The notes: generated from the letters alone by a model not told the origin. DNA of 64,000 nucleotides from Sambucus nigra (GCA_949130495.1 OX422222.1:102847709-102911708), one strand, 5' to 3'. Positions 34,610 through 48,801 are shown, counted from the stretch's first letter. Made by a program: numbers and translations.

Positions 34610-37464
34610 TACAACATACCGTATTTTTTAGTATTTCAATTTGAGCATTTTGAATTACACGCTCTCATCTAATTTAAATGAAATAAGAAATCTCGAGAAT
34701 TTAATAAATATTATTAGTGAAGAAAATATTAATATTTATGTGAGAATATATTTAATATAAGTAAATAAAATTATGTCGAATGGTGTTACGTCTTAAGTGA
34801 GTAAAGTCAAAAGGATTTGATGGTATCTCATTTGGGATGCGCATGTAAGGTCATGTTAGGAATGTGATGGGAAATTGATGAGAACTGACTATGTTGGTGA
34901 TTTTGAGTGCATGAATGATGTTGAATGGGTCAAAATAGTTGAAATTAAGTACCCAGGGGCGGTAATTGAGTTCCGAGTGCTTTTTAAACTAGTTGGGAGT
35001 CCCATAGGGGTATACGAGTCATTTTTCACATAGGAAATAACCTAATTTCGAGATTGAACAAGTAATAGGGGAAAGTGGAAGGAAGAAGACATCCATAACA
35101 CCATTATGAGAGTCGAAAAGAGAGAGGGAAGAGAAGAGAAAGGAGAGATCAAGGAAGATTAAGAAAAGATAGTCTAGGAAGGATTTCAGGTACAATTTTT
35201 CGGGATAGAATCATCACAAAAAGAATTCATACCCTAAAGTGATAAAAGGCAAGTGTTTATACTTTCTTTTATAGTTTATGCATGTTATATTTTCATATTG
35301 TAGTTGCTAGAAAATATATGATTTTTTGGTGGGATTCATATGTGATCAAAAAGGAATTTTTGGAACATAAATTATGGAAAGAGATTAGAGTAGTTAATCA
35401 ATTGAAATATAAGATTTAATACCACATATCTGAGTTTGATTCATGATCAGAATATGTATGATCTTGACTTACAAATCTGGAAAAATGGGGTAGTTTGATA
35501 TTATAATTAAGGTACGATTTAATTTTGGAATATTTAATGAGTAAATCTCGTGATTAAGAATGCGTTTTGGATGATTAAGTTCATAAGGAATGTACACTTA
35601 TGATTGATATTGAAAGGGTAGTGTTAAATGGTGTTGGGGTGAGTTTTGGGACTGATTTGGGTAGTGGAATTGGGGAAAACCTTGTAACTGTTACAATAGC
35701 GCCATTTTGACTTGTGGCTAGGGGCAAGCCGGTTCGCCAATTTAGCCGAATCGGTTCTGCTGGTCTGTTTTTCTAAGCTTTCTTATTTGCATAGTTTAGT
35801 TAATTTGTTATGTTTTTGGTGGTTTTGGAATGTCCCTGGATGAAAATAGGACACCTAAAATTCTATAGTAATATTATTAAACACCTTGGAATTCTCGGGG
35901 TAATTCCGGGGAGTGAAATTATGGGTGTTAGGATGAAGGATACTCAAAAATTATTTAACGAATTCAATTTGGAAATTCGGTTAGAATTGAGATACGAGCT
36001 GAATTGGAATAGCTTAGTTTCCTAATTAAATAATGTATTCATGAATTAGTTAATTAAGGGATTACCTGAACATTCGGGAGTCGGGATTAAACTCGGGGAT
36101 TCTTGGTTAAGGATACAAGTGACATATGCAAGTTTAGCTAGTCTGATATATATATGCACTATGAATATATCTTTGTGATTGATATATTTGAAACATATCT
36201 ACTATAGGGATGCTATCGGTGGAGGTTGCGCATAGTGGACGATCAACCCTAGCGTTGATCAGTAGGTTTATGATCGATCCCCAAGTCATAAGTCTATTGC
36301 ACGACCACTATGTGTGAGTTTTGATACTAGTGGGGTAATGTTCTATAGTTATGACCCTATGAGTGCCTCCTATTTTATGCCTACGATTTAGGTTTGGTGG
36401 TAAGATTTCGACCCGATGGCCCAGGTTGAGGTATTGTGGCTTGAGGCTGATGGCATGCTAGAGATTGCATCCACGAGCTAATTATTTAGTAATTGTGGTC
36501 ATACGTATATAACGAGCAATATATATGTATGTGTATTGGATGTGATATTTATATGTGTATATAAATGTGATAAATATATACGGGTGAATCAAACAAAGGT
36601 GTGAATATTGAATTAATAACTAGCATGAAGTTATTTTTATCAGCTAATGATGAGAACTAAAATTATTTAGCGGATGTGTAGTTATATAGGAATTAACACC
36701 AATATTAAATGCACATGACATATTTTGATTAGAAAGTTAGCGCATGGGCTAAGGTAAACTTTGATACTAGTTAGGTAGGGTAACGTAACTGAGGTATTTG
36801 AAATACATGCGTAAGGTGCACACTATAGATGAGGGGAGATGATTATTTCATGCGAGTACGATACCATTTTAAACATGAAAGATTGCATTGCATATTTATT
36901 ATGGAATTTTAAACTATTGGAAGATATTTTCAAAAGGTTTCGGGCTCTACACCATGTCAAAATATTTTAGAACTTTTAGGCGTCCAGCCACAGGGACACC
37001 AAGCATGATATTTCTTTCCAATTTGATAGAGTTGCAGCAGGTGTGCATGCCTGCATGACCTCATTAAACTCCTCTATCCTTGAGATCTTAAATAAAAGTT
37101 CTTCAATTATTATTCGAGCATGTCACTCAATGTTCAGGCATTTATTCAGTCTTTATTTTATTTCAGTAGTGATGGCTATTTTTATTAGATTAATACCGAT
37201 GGTTCATTCAACCATTTAGATTTATATTATTCTAGTATTTAGCTATTACTTATGATGACTGTGTAATTATTTATTTTGAAAGGGTTGTGTAGAATAGATT
37301 TTCATTTTACAATTTAACAACTTTAAAATTTGTCATCTGGCTTAATAGGTTATTAGTAATTAATTTAAATTTCGACCAAGATGCTAAGAATGAGCGAGCT
37401 GAGATTCCTGTTTTATTTGAGTAGAGGGATGGACACCCGTTATTTTTATAAGCGGGTTGTCACA
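34610..37464 (+). repeat. Degraded solo LTR (gypsy-like), plus strand
   Basis: The 3' end, CCCGTTATTTTTATAAGCGGGTTGTCACA in form (37,432-37,464), closely resembles the LTR end at 51,069-51,097. The proposed 5' end, TACAACATACCGTATTTTTT at 34,610, looks like a decayed TGTAAYACCCCGTATTTT start. A GA-rich leader-like stretch is at 35,080-35,170 and a palindrome pair at about 35,726-35,760. No primer site or coding sequence follows and no clear target duplication remains, so this is either a solo LTR or a remnant. Confidence 0.5.
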
Positions 37465-39303
37465 TTCATTCTCTTATTCCTATACTCACATAGTCAAATT
37501 TCTTATATTTTATAATAATATCTTTTGCAAGAGCTTCTTTTGATCCATGAAAATTGTCCCGTCTCTTGTAATGATTAGTTAAATGCAACGAATGTACTTA
37601 TTATTTTTGTATTTTCCCCTATTTAAGAAAGTCGTAAAATGGAAGATTTTCTTTTATTTACTTGTAATTTTTCCTTTTATGTAAACTCGGTATGCTTCGT
37701 AGAGCATATTGTCTAAATTCCTCGTCGAAACATTCTTATATCTTGAACTAAGGGGTCATCGAAAACATTTAGTAACTTAAACCTTAATTCACTCTTGTTG
37801 GATCTCACGTACATCACTTAGGAAATGTATAAGCCTCATTGGACATAGTTTCATACCTTGGTTAATTTTTTTCTAAATTCAAAATCTTTTTAATTAACCA
37901 TGTTTAGGCAAATTGTCAAATAGGCAACGCATCTTTCTAGTGTAGTTTTAGTATGAGTGTCTTAGGTTAGGGTAAACATACAAAGAGATTTTTCTAAAAA
38001 AATATATTTTTGAGTTTTTACTGTAGAAAAACTCGACAATTCTCTGGACACTCCACAAGTAGCTTTGCCTCACTGACACATCAATGAAGTTTTTCCTTGT
38101 TGTATCGATAACTCTTCACTGATATCTTTTCGTCTGATAAATTTCTTTTATATTTTTTCCCGACCTATATCACTTCAACATTGCCACAATGAAGTATTTC
38201 TTTGTTGCAACGGTGCGCCAATGACCATACCTGACAACACAAACAACACCTTTTTACAGAAGATCTTTCTCTAAGAATTTTATTTATCAAGTAGGCCTTT
38301 TCAACAAACATTGGTCTTGAAGTGACTACTTGACATGATAAGAGTGTTCACCTAGACTATTATCTTTTAAAAACACTCAAAATAAAAGGCTACATAGTTA
38401 AGTGTTCCACACTCTTCCAAATGAAGAGTGAGCGTTTTGAAAAATCTTTTTGTTGACAATTTTTTTTGTATATTTAAGAGCATTGTTTTCAATACTCTTT
38501 TTTGAGTTCTCAAAGCCATTGTTTTTGGGTTGTTCTTCTTGAGAAAACCATAGAGAATATTTTACTCATATTTGTGATCAAAAAATATTTTTTAAACTTT
38601 TTTCTTCATGCATAAAAACTTTATCTTATTTGTCTTGAAAAATTCATTTTCGGCTTTAGAGCACCATACCTTGAAATACACCAACATAACCTTTTCACCA
38701 TTCCCTCAAAACCATTGGTGTAGTTTTTTAGTTTCTAGAAGGTAATATTATTGTAACAAGTTTCTTAAACTTTAATGAAGAAAGTTTTGGTGATAGATTT
38801 GATGATATTGTTCATGGACCAAAATCGTTGGAGGTTCTGCAGTGTTCTTCACTAGTTGATGCTCTCCTCAGAGGATATTTTGTAAAAGTATTTCACGATG
38901 GTCGTAGAATTATTTGGTTGTAAGATCCTTTTCTAGTTTTAATATGTCTCGTTAGGGATTTTTCCCTCCTACATCCGATCTTGTGCTTATTTTATACTTT
39001 TCACATATTTTAGAATCACAGTTTTAACTTGCGAAGATTAAATTTTCAATTTTAAAATATACTAACGTACTTTTTCGCATAGGCTTTTTATTATTATACC
39101 CTATTGATAATAACAAATTATTAAAACATTTTGAAGAATTAGGTGTATTAATTTTTATTCGATTAGCTACCATCGAGAGGCACACTCTCATCCTCCAACC
39201 ATGAATATTACAGTTTATGATTCTTCAAAGTAGACTACGTGTGTGGGCTCTCTTAGAGATATATACATTATGTTTTGAGTAAAATTTTGCCTTATCACTC
39301 TAC
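37465..39303. other. AT-rich sequence, no gene seen
   Basis: No convincing frame or motif. It is the left flank of the large LARD-like element. Confidence 0.4.
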
Positions 39304-40073
39304 GCCTCTGTAACAACCCTTGATTCTTGAGACTGAGAAATAAAATTTTTGGGAAAATAAAATTTAATTAAATTAGAGAATTTCAAAATTTAGGAATTGA
39401 GGTCCAAAAATAGAGGACATTTCAAAGTATTTCGGATGATGATTTTGAGGGTACCATCGATCCCGAAAGGGGCGAGATAGTCAAAATGACTGTCATTGGG
39501 TTTTGTTTCGGCTCCGGAATGTTTTTAAGTCAATTTGACTCGAATTAGAGTAAACGAGTCATTTAAAGTGTGTATTAACATTTAAAATTGGGTTTATTGT
39601 TTTCAAGGATTTAATAGGCTTACGGATCAAGCCTTCTCATTTGAAAGAAAGAAATAAAAATCCCTAGAGGGAGAAAGAAGAAAGAAAGAAGAAGAAAGGA
39701 AGAAAGAGAGGAGAAAAAGCTTGGAGAATCCAGCCCAAACGCGACAACGAGGACGATTCAACCTCCACAAAATCGAGGCAAGTGTTTAACCTTGCTAAAT
39801 AAGTAATTTGTGTATTGCATTTCATAATTTGTGGGTTAAAGAAATGGATTTTTGGGTATTAATAATAAAACCAAGATTTTGGGTACTAAAAATGGAAATT
39901 TGATGTTTATATATGGGTTAATGATATATAAACTGTGGGGATGAAATGTAGGATGAGTTTACATGTTAAGAATATTATTGTGTTAAAGATTTGGGGGTTT
40001 GGTGATGATATTTGTGTGTTTGAGGAAGTAGGGTTTGGTCAAAAATGGAAATCGGCCAAGAAAACTGGTGTGG

Positions 40074-40196
40074 CCGGTCGACTGCGCCCAGGGGACCGGT
40101 CGACCGCACCTTAAGGGAAAAGCCTACTGCATTTCTTCGTAGGCAAAATTTGGACCCCGTGGTCTACCGGGGGTCTGGGACCGGTCGACCGGTCCC
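40074..40196. promoter_or_regulatory. CCGGTCGACCGG palindrome cluster in 5' LTR
   Basis: Three related units: CCGGTCGACTG (40,074-40,084), GACCGGTCGACCG (40,094-40,106) and a perfect 20-bp palindrome GGGACCGGTCGACCGGTCCC (40,177-40,196). The matching 3' LTR cluster has one base change in that palindrome. Regulatory role is inferred only. Confidence 0.5.
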
Positions 40197-41189
40197 CTGT
40201 TTTTAGCCCAAGATTTGGATTTCTTTCTTTCCCTTTTTCTTTTGGAGTTTTATTCTTAGGGGATTTCCTAATGGGTTTATTATGAAGGGTTATGATATTA
40301 GATTAAGGGAATAGGGCCCTAGGTCGAATAAGGGCTTGCGGGACTATGTTAAAATTTATTTAGGAGGATGGGATGCCTCTTTTAGTAATGAAATAAGTAT
40401 GGGACTGAATTGATTGGCGGATTATCCTATTGTGATGGAGCTGGAAATCATGGATTGGTTGTAAATCATAGAGATAGTCCCTTGTTGCTTAATTAGGTAT
40501 GAAAAATGGATATTCCGAGGCATAGTGGGGGATCTCAGTGAGGACGGGAGTTCTAGCTTGAGGTCATAAGTAATCATAGATATGCTGGGAGGTGAAGAAC
40601 TATTTGAGAGAGTGGTGAGAGTACGATATCAAATTGTAGGCCGAAAGTAGTGCCAAATCCTGATAGTAAATGGAATTCTATCGAGATTAAGGTTTGGGGA
40701 CCGAGGAGAGAGAGGGGTCACGTATCCTTAGAAATGTTTAAATTAAAGAACAATCGGTAACCCAATAGAAGTAAGGGTTCATAAGATCAATCGAACCATA
40801 GGTGAAATTGGGAACGATTTGGATCGTACTATCGACTAGAATAAGCAGTAGCATAAATTCTAGTTACGATAGTTATACATAATTATGTGGAAGTAACCAC
40901 TGGGATTCCAACACTTGAAATGAAGTTGGGATAAGTTAAGGTTTATAGACTATTAATCATTTATAGGCCAATGGTCAAATAGTACTAAAGATAATTATGT
41001 ACTTTCAAATATAGATGAAGTGTGTAGTGATGGTTTCCTACACTAAACTTTGGGTGATAACCCTAATGTTGGAGATATACATGTATTTTTGGGAGACTAT
41101 TCATCATAGGAAAAATGGATGAATATGCTTCAAGTGAGGTATTGTATTCACATATCTAGGCAATTTAAATGAGTTTGTGGTGACGGCTT

Positions 41190-44145
41190 TGTGACACCCC
41201 GACTAATTAAATACCGGGTAGCTACTCCTTTATTAAATCAATACAAAATGTCAAGTTGATTCAGTTAATAGCATCCCTCACGAAAATATTTTAAAGATTA
41301 CTAACCACCTAGTATTTAAAAAGTAAGTTGCCAAATTTTAAGTTATCTGATTAACATGCAAAAAGAATAATGGAAGTACAACATAAAGCCATTCACCATA
41401 ACGAAGTAATGAAATAATAAACAATAGTAATAAGTCCGGAGGAAAAACTCCTCACAACAATCCCACAACTAAAAATAATAAGACAAGTCTGAATTCTGAA
41501 CTAAGTACATGCCCGAATTCTGAATAACTGAAATAAATGAATGCCTCTAAAAGAAATGGGCGACATGCCCTACAACTGATAAATACTGAGTATAGAGTCA
41601 AGATAGATGGAGCGTCTATAATCAATTTCCTGTAACTCCCACAAACCGCTACAGCTCGTCACCTGAATGAGGATCCTAAGCATGGTGTTCTTGTGGCTGG
41701 GCACCTAAAATGGTTTTTACAAAAAGATAGATTTGAAAGCAAATGGGCCAGAGCCCGAATGTGGAGAGTATTTTAAAAACAACAAGTGATTTAATAATAA
41801 TTAAAACAAGGAATGCAAGATACATGTTAGGACGTGCTCTCACATGAAATGCTCACCTCTCGTCTAACTGTGCACTCCTAACGTTCCTGTACCCATTCAT
41901 GTGTTTTCTCATGACTATCTAATTTCAAAGAGTTTCTAACACTCCTACTCGGTTCACGTTTAATTTCCAACCTTAAAAATTAAATAGAGAGTTCTACTTT
42001 AATTCTCGGATTCCCAATTATTAATAAAACCATTTATTGATACATGTCCCCTTTTATGTTTTCATAATATTACAATTACTATACCCACAATTAACATAGC
42101 AATTTCCTTTTCATTTAACCATATATTATTCACATCATAAATATACTATACAAGCACCCAAAGGCTAAGCTGCGGTGCACACATACTCTGCTATCCATCC
42201 CGGTACATCACGTACATAAGGATTACAAATTCCTAATCTCTCAGGAATTGTTGGAATAAACACTACACACAAAAATGGAGGCGAACATAATTCAACATTT
42301 CCATGGTCACGTACATACCTACACTCCATAGTCAGCTGGCTTATTAACTCACAAATAAGTCGTTCTCTTGAACTATGTCCTCGAGGTACCAATCTAAATC
42401 CGGGAAACACAAGGATAAGAAGGCCCTAAGCGAACGTAACCTCCCGTGATAGCAAGTATGGTAGGTATGTCATACATATAGAAATCATATACTAAGCATC
42501 ACACATCTTAGATAATTCAATATTAATAAAGGTATACTCTACATCCTTATACCATTATTCCAAATTTGTATATTTTACGTCTCTCGATAATATAAAAGTT
42601 AAACTGTCGACACGTCTCACGTCGTAGTTTCTTCTACTTAAAACCTATCTAAAATAGATTATTAAGTTCCTATTATTCCCATGTATAGCATCTTTAATTC
42701 TAAGGTCCTTACTTCTGCCCCAAACCTCATTTCATCCAAGTATTCAAATTTACACTATTAACCCAAATATTTACTCACTTATCGAATTTCATTAGTTTTA
42801 GAATAATTCCTCAAATTGAATTCTAATTAAGGTCGAAATCTCATAACCAAGCCTACTGGTCTTCCTTGAGGTTAAGGGTATTCATATGGTCTCCAACACT
42901 ATTAATCAAGGGTTAACATCATTAAAATTTAAATAGGAAAAAACTTTACTCATTCTGGGAAGGTCGATCGATCGACCTTTTCCTTCGATCGATCTACGGT
43001 GGTCGATCGATCGACTGATGAATGTCGATCGATCGATTGCACCAGGTATGGTTACGGACTGCTTCGTTTTGCAGTTTTCAAATCAACCCAAAACATACTT
43101 TTAATGCATGAATCTCTAATATAACGTTATAGCATCATCATATAACTATCCTACAACATTAATAACGTTCTAAAACCAATAATTCATCATTCAAGGGCTT
43201 TGTATGGATCAAATCTTCATCAAGAATTCCAGATTACTATTTCTTTCAAGAACATTAATAAACTTCTTCAAAAATCCGTTTTTAAATCATCAAGGGTCAT
43301 AATTCTGAGTTCATAATTCGTCCCGATTGTTACTACATGCAGTCCCTAACATAATTCATAGTTTTAAACTTCCAATTCATGGGTCTATATCATCTTCCAA
43401 GATAAATTTGATAATTCCTAAACATGGAAAAGCATAGCTTTGAATCAATTGTAATTAAACCACTTGACTTAATATTTCTCTAAATTTGATGTTGAGTCTT
43501 GAAGGCTAAGTTGTTCTCCCTCTCTCTTTCTGCAGAATTCTCTTCTCTCTCTCTCTCTCTACAAGTTTCTCTAAGGAAGATGACAATGGAGGTGTGGTTG
43601 GTTTTTGGTAAGTTGGGATTATATCTTAACTTCTCCCGTAGCCCATTAAGTCCCTTAGTGTAAGTAGTGGGTTTAGTGGATAAATAAAGAGTCAGATTTT
43701 TATCTCTTATTTTCGTGGGTTATAATTCTCAGATTTTTGAAATTACCAAAATGCCCCTATAAGTTACCGGTATGGCCCGATAATGCCCCGGAACCCAAAC
43801 TTAACTCCCGGGTAGTGTTTTCTGACTATTTCGACCCTTCCGGACGCGTTGGCGCACTCAAAATGACCATACGGGTGATAAAAATAAAATTCACTTTTTA
43901 ATTCAAATAATTATATTCCTAACGCGACTGTCACGCGCGTCCAAACAAAGTTTCCTAAATTACCGTATTTCAATCTCGCGACAATTTCAATATTTCCAAT
44001 ATTCATATATTGATATATATACACATTATAATCAAATACTAACTCACATCTCGTTAATATTTTTATCCGGATTAATTTCCAATTAATACACATTTAATTC
44101 AATTAATCCCCAAAAATAAATATCATGAAAATACGGGGTATTACA
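41190..44145 (-). repeat. 3' LTR of chromovirus
   Basis: About 2,956 bp on the minus strand, starting TGTAATACCCCG at 44,145 and ending CGGGGTGTCACA at 41,190. A CT/GA-rich stretch at 43,510-43,570 resembles a leader. A diverged relative of the last 1.3 kb is at 57,570-58,861. Confidence 0.88.
42960..43037. promoter_or_regulatory. TCGATCGATCGA palindrome cluster in LTR
   Basis: Four units within 78 bp: a perfect 20-bp palindrome AAGGTCGATCGATCGACCTT (42,960-42,979), TCGATCGATC (42,986-42,995), GTCGATCGATCGAC (43,002-43,015) and GTCGATCGATCGAT (43,024-43,037). It lies about 0.5 kb downstream, in element sense, of the CT/GA-rich leader. Role unknown. Confidence 0.5.
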
Positions 44146-44160
44146 TACTTCCCCCCTAAT
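44146..44160 (-). other. Polypurine tract of chromovirus
   Basis: On the minus strand TTAGGGGGGAAGTA ends directly at the LTR start TGTAATACC. Confidence 0.8.
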
Positions 44161-44187
44161 AACTGAATTTCGTCCCGAAATTCGGAA

Positions 44188-47100
44188 CTAGAAAGTACCT
44201 GGTAAGAACAACTCCGGATAACGTTCGCGCATCTCATCCTCGCGCTCCCATGTAGACTCCTCAACATTATGATGTCGCCACTGAACACGCACTAACGGGA
44301 CTTTCTTTGACCGCAGTTTCCGCTCACTTCGGTCCAAAATAACAATCGGCCCCTCCTCGTAGGAGCTATCCGGCTGGAGATCGATGTCCTCCAAAGCAAT
44401 GTGAGAATGAGCCAAATTGTCTCTAAGATATTTCCTTAGCGAGGAAATATGAAATACATCGTGAATCCGATGTAATTGCTCCGGTAATCCACGCCTATAC
44501 GCAACTGGTCCAACCCGCTCAATAATAGGAAATGGTCCCACATATCTCGGTGCTAACTTCGCTTTCTTCCCGAAATGCATGATCCCTTTCATAGGATATA
44601 CTCTGAGCAAAACTTGGTCCCACACTTGGAACTCCCTGAAGAATCTCTTCGCATCAGCATAGCTCTTCTATCGATCCTGAGCTACTCGAATGCGATTCCG
44701 TATCAATTCTATCCTTGCCGAAGTATCCTGAATCACTTCTGGCCCAAGTAGTTTGTTGTCCCCCACCTCCAACCAACATGCTGGGGAACGACAAGGTCTA
44801 GCGTACAATGCCTCAAATGGAGCCATGCCAATGGTGAACTGGTAGGAGTTGTTGTAAGAAAACTCAACCAGTGGAAGATACTGCTCCCATACACCCCCAA
44901 AGTCAATGATACTCATACGTAGCATGTCCTCCAACATCTGGTTTGTACGCTCAGTTTTCCCATCGGTCGCCGGGTGATACGCCGTACTCAACCGCAGTTC
45001 TGTGCCCATGGCCTCCTGAAAACTCTCCCAAAACAGTGAAACAAATATCTTATCTCGATCAGACACGATATTTAGGGGCACACCATGAAGCCTCACTATC
45101 TCTGAAATGAAGAGCTGGGCATACTATCCCGCAGTGTAGTCTGTCCTTGCGGGTAGGAAATGAGAGACTTTGGTCAACCTGTCCACAATTACCCAAATGG
45201 AGTCATGACCTCTCCATGACGTAGGCAACCCCGTTATAAAGTCCATGGAGATGCTCTCCCACATCCACATCGGGACCTCCAATGGCTGTAGAAGTCCTGC
45301 CGGTCTTTGATGATCCACTTTAACTAGCTGACAAGTGGCACATTTTGAAACAAACACGGCAATATCTCTCTTCATCCCGCTCCACTAATACTGTCGCCTC
45401 ATGTCTTGGTACATTTTGTCCCCTCCGGGATGTACCGCGAACCGTGAGCCGTGCGACTCTGCCATCACCTCGTGCCGCAATTCTTCCCCTTCCGGAACTA
45501 CCAATCTCTCATTGAAGCGTAATCCCCCGTCTGAGCTAACGGTATAGGACTCTGCTCCCTCTGCTAGTAATCGAACTATCTGCTCCTAACAGAACGAATC
45601 TTTTGCCTGTGCCTTTACCACCTTCGTGACAATTTGCGGTGTAACGGTCATCACAGACATGAATAATCGGGCCACTGCATCCTGGTGTCCCAACTCCTTC
45701 CACTTGGCCTTCCACACCCCTGCCACCTCACCTACTGGCCTACGGATCAACGCGTCTGCCACCACGTTAGCCTTCCTCGGGTGATACTGGATATCGAACT
45801 GATAATCTTTCACGAATTCAAGCCACCTCCGTTGCCGCATATTCAACTCCTTCTGCGTGAATAGGTACTGTAGGCACTTGTGATCCGTGAACAATCGAAA
45901 CTTCTCCCCCAAAAGGTAATGTCTCCAAATACGAAGGGCAAATACCACTGCCGCTAACTCCAAGTCATGGGTAGGGTAATTTTTCTCGCGAGGCTTAAGC
46001 CTACGGGAAGCATAAGCTATGGCCTGACTTTCCTGCTGCAGTACACCTCCAAGTCCTTGTAAGGACGCATCGGTGTAAACAAGATACTCAACTCCCGGTC
46101 TCGGCAATGCTAACACAGGTGCTGAGGTTAACTTGTCCTTCAACTCATCGAATGCCAACTGACAGGCATCACTCCAAATGAACGGCACACCTTTACGAGT
46201 TAGATGTGTCATGGGACCCGCTATCGTGGAGAAACCCCGAATAAACCTCCTGTAGTATCCTGCTAAGCCCAAGAAACTACGGATCTTAGTCGGTGTCGTG
46301 GGCTGTCCCCACTCCCTCACCGCGGATACCTTCCCCGGATCAACAGATATTCCCCTGTCGGAAATAATATGTCCCAAAAACTGGACCTCCTTCAGCCAAA
46401 ACCCGCACTTCTCATATTTTGCATACAGCTCGTTCTGACGTAGCGTCTGCAAAACTTGTCTCAAATGCTCGGCGTGCTCCTCCTCTATCTGGGAGTAGAC
46501 CAGAATATCATCGATGAAGACAATGACAAATTGATCTAGGAAATCACTGAACACCCTATTCATCAAGTCCATAAACGCTACTGGAGCATTGGTCAAACCA
46601 AATGGCATAACCCGAAACTCGTAAGAACCATATCTCGATAAAAACGCAGTCTTCGAGACGTCCTCCTCCCTGATACGCAACTGATGGTAACCAGTTCGCA
46701 AATCAATCTTTGAGAAGTAAGAAGCTCCTCGCAACTGGTCGAATAGGTCATCGATTCGAGGCAACGGATACTTATTCCGTATCGTGACCTTGTTTAACTC
46801 CCGGTAGTCCACACAAAATCTCAGTGAACCATCTCTCTTCTTCACGAACAACACAGGGGCACCCCACGGTGAAGTACTCCTCCGAATAAACCCCTGACCT
46901 AACAACTGCTCAATCTGATCCCGTAACTCCCTCATCTCAGCTGGAGCCATACGGTACGATGCGCGTGCTATAGGTCTCGTATCTGGAAATAAGTCTATAA
47001 CAAAGTCCATCTCTCGACTGGGTGGTAGGCCTGGTATCTCCTGAAACACATCGGAATACTCCCTGACAACTGGGATCGAATCTAAAGGAATCACAACCTT

Positions 47101-47631
47101 CTTAGAGGTATCCTCCTCTAAGTAGTACAAATGAGCGGTCGAACCTCCCTCTGGGCGAGGCATCGCCACTACAAACATCTCTTGCCCCGGAATGGCAAAA
47201 ACAATGCTCCCACCGAAACAATCAATAATGGATCTATAATCAGCGAGCCAATCCATACCTATAATCACATCGTGAACATGCATATCTAATACCAACATAT
47301 CTGCAGGTAATACCAGACTACTAATCTCTACCCCCACTCCCCGACATATAAAGAAAATAAGTGACCCACTCCCCAATGGTGAGTCTACACACGTTACTGT
47401 GCTCTCTGCCGTAGCTAACAACCCTAAGGCTTTCGCAAAATGTGTAGCTATAAAATAATGTGTTGCCCCCGTATCAAACAAAACCCGACCCATAGTACCA
47501 TGGATAGGAAACATACCCTCAATCGCGGGTGGTGCCTGTGGAGCTACTACCTGGTGAATGTTATAGACACGTCCATACTGTAACTGCCCCTGCTGCACAG
47601 GAACTGCTGGAATGGCTGGTAGTGCTGGCAC
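44188..47631 (-). pseudogene. pol: Chromovirus pol: protease, RT, RNase H, integrase, chromodomain
   Basis: Minus-strand frame continuous with gag. Protease near 47,480 has [12 protein letters not shown] has the catalytic FIDDIL near 46,505-46,525 and [20 protein letters not shown] upstream. RNase H shows [15 protein letters not shown] and DHKCLQYLF. Integrase has a His-His-Cys-Cys finger (ending KCATCQLVK), [17 protein letters not shown] and DGKTERTNQ. The C terminus (44,190-44,350) is a chromodomain-like block (VRVQWRHHNVEESTWE), which places it in the chromovirus branch, Tekay/Del type, and would target integration to heterochromatin. Stops, all in frame: TAG 45,586-45,588, TAG 45,385-45,387, TAG 45,124-45,126 and TAG 44,668-44,670. 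No frameshift was seen. The true end is TAG 44,188-44,190. Confidence 0.92.
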
Positions 47632-48801
47632 CTGGGCTGGAGCTGGAAGAGCAGGTGGAAAAAGTGGCCTCTATGGTTCATGTCGAGCACCCTGATGCTG
47701 CTGCAGGGCCCTGCCCTTATCAGGACAATCCTGACGTTTGTGGCCAATCCTACCACAAATGAAACACTTCCCCGGGAAGTTTCCCCCTCGCTGTCCCTGC
47801 TGTCCTCGGCCCTGGTGGCCGTTACCATTTCTGCCCTGGCCTTGCTGGCCCTGGTGAAACTTCTGATGTTGACCATTTTGACCCTGCTGGCCCTTCCGGA
47901 ATCCTCCTTGTCCGTTCCTGAAACCCCCTGATCAGAACCTCTTATGATCCCCCTGCTGGGAACCCTGATCGCTCTGCCTATACTGACCCTGAGCTGACTG
48001 TGCCCCGCTGGCACCATTTCCCCCTGCCCTGCCCTGATGGCTGGACTCTCCTGATCGCTTCCCCTCTGTCAAGTGAAAGCGGTGGTCCTGGCAATAGAGC
48101 AATGTAGCGTTAACCACGTCAGAATAAGTGGCCAATGAGAGGTTCCCTAACAGATGCTGACGGATCCTCCATGTCAACCCGTCGGTGAATTTCTCAATCT
48201 TCTTCTTTTCTGTCGGTATCTCATCCGGAACGATATTCAACAGATTCGTGAACTCGGCCTCATACTCGGCCACGGTCTTACCCTCTTGTCTAAGGTTCAT
48301 CAACTTCTTCCTCATTTCCGTGTGAACAGCAGACGGAAAGTACTTGCGGTCGAACCGCGTCCAGAACTCCTGAATCGTGAGAGTATCTCTCTCCTCTGCA
48401 GTGGTAATAGACTCCCACCACTGTAGTGCAGATCCCACTAGCTTAAAAGTAGTCAGTACCTACCTCTGAACGTTAGTGCACTCATACATCCTCAAGTGAC
48501 TCTGTATATCCTTTCTCCACTGACTCGAAACAACAACATCGGACCTGCCATCAAACTCTGGTAGATGTGCTTTCTGAAAAGCATCACGTACACGTTCCCA
48601 GGCAGACGGGAATGCATATGGCTGAACTGGCGCGGCAACTGGCGCCTGAGGTGGTGCCTGCTGAACTACGGCTAATGCAGCATTTACCGCTTGGGCTACT
48701 ATGGCTGCAACCTCAGCGGCGTTCATCGTGCCCTGAACTGGTGCGGGCTGTGGTTCAGGCGTTGCATTCATGGGAATCCGTGGTGCACGTCGTGGAGGCA
48801 T
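47632..48801 (-). pseudogene. gag: Chromovirus gag
   Basis: Starts at ATG 48,801, 165 bases after the primer site, with MPPRRAPRIPMNATPEPQPA. An Ala/Gln/Pro-rich segment is followed by the capsid core (Retrotrans_gag type) with ALQWWESI, FDRKYFPSAVHTEMRKKLMN and VAEYEAEFTNL, then a Gly/Gln-rich basic stretch and a CCHC knuckle CFICGRIGHKRQDC near 47,727-47,768. Stops in frame: TAG 48,460-48,462, TGA 47,932-47,934 and TAG 47,671-47,673. The reading frame then runs on directly into protease, so gag and pol are one open frame in this family. No frameshift was seen. Confidence 0.9.

Noticed and set aside
34610..37464. 5-bp target duplication for the solo LTR
   Set aside because: Flanks (CTTTC and TTCAT) do not match, so the border or the age prevents a call.
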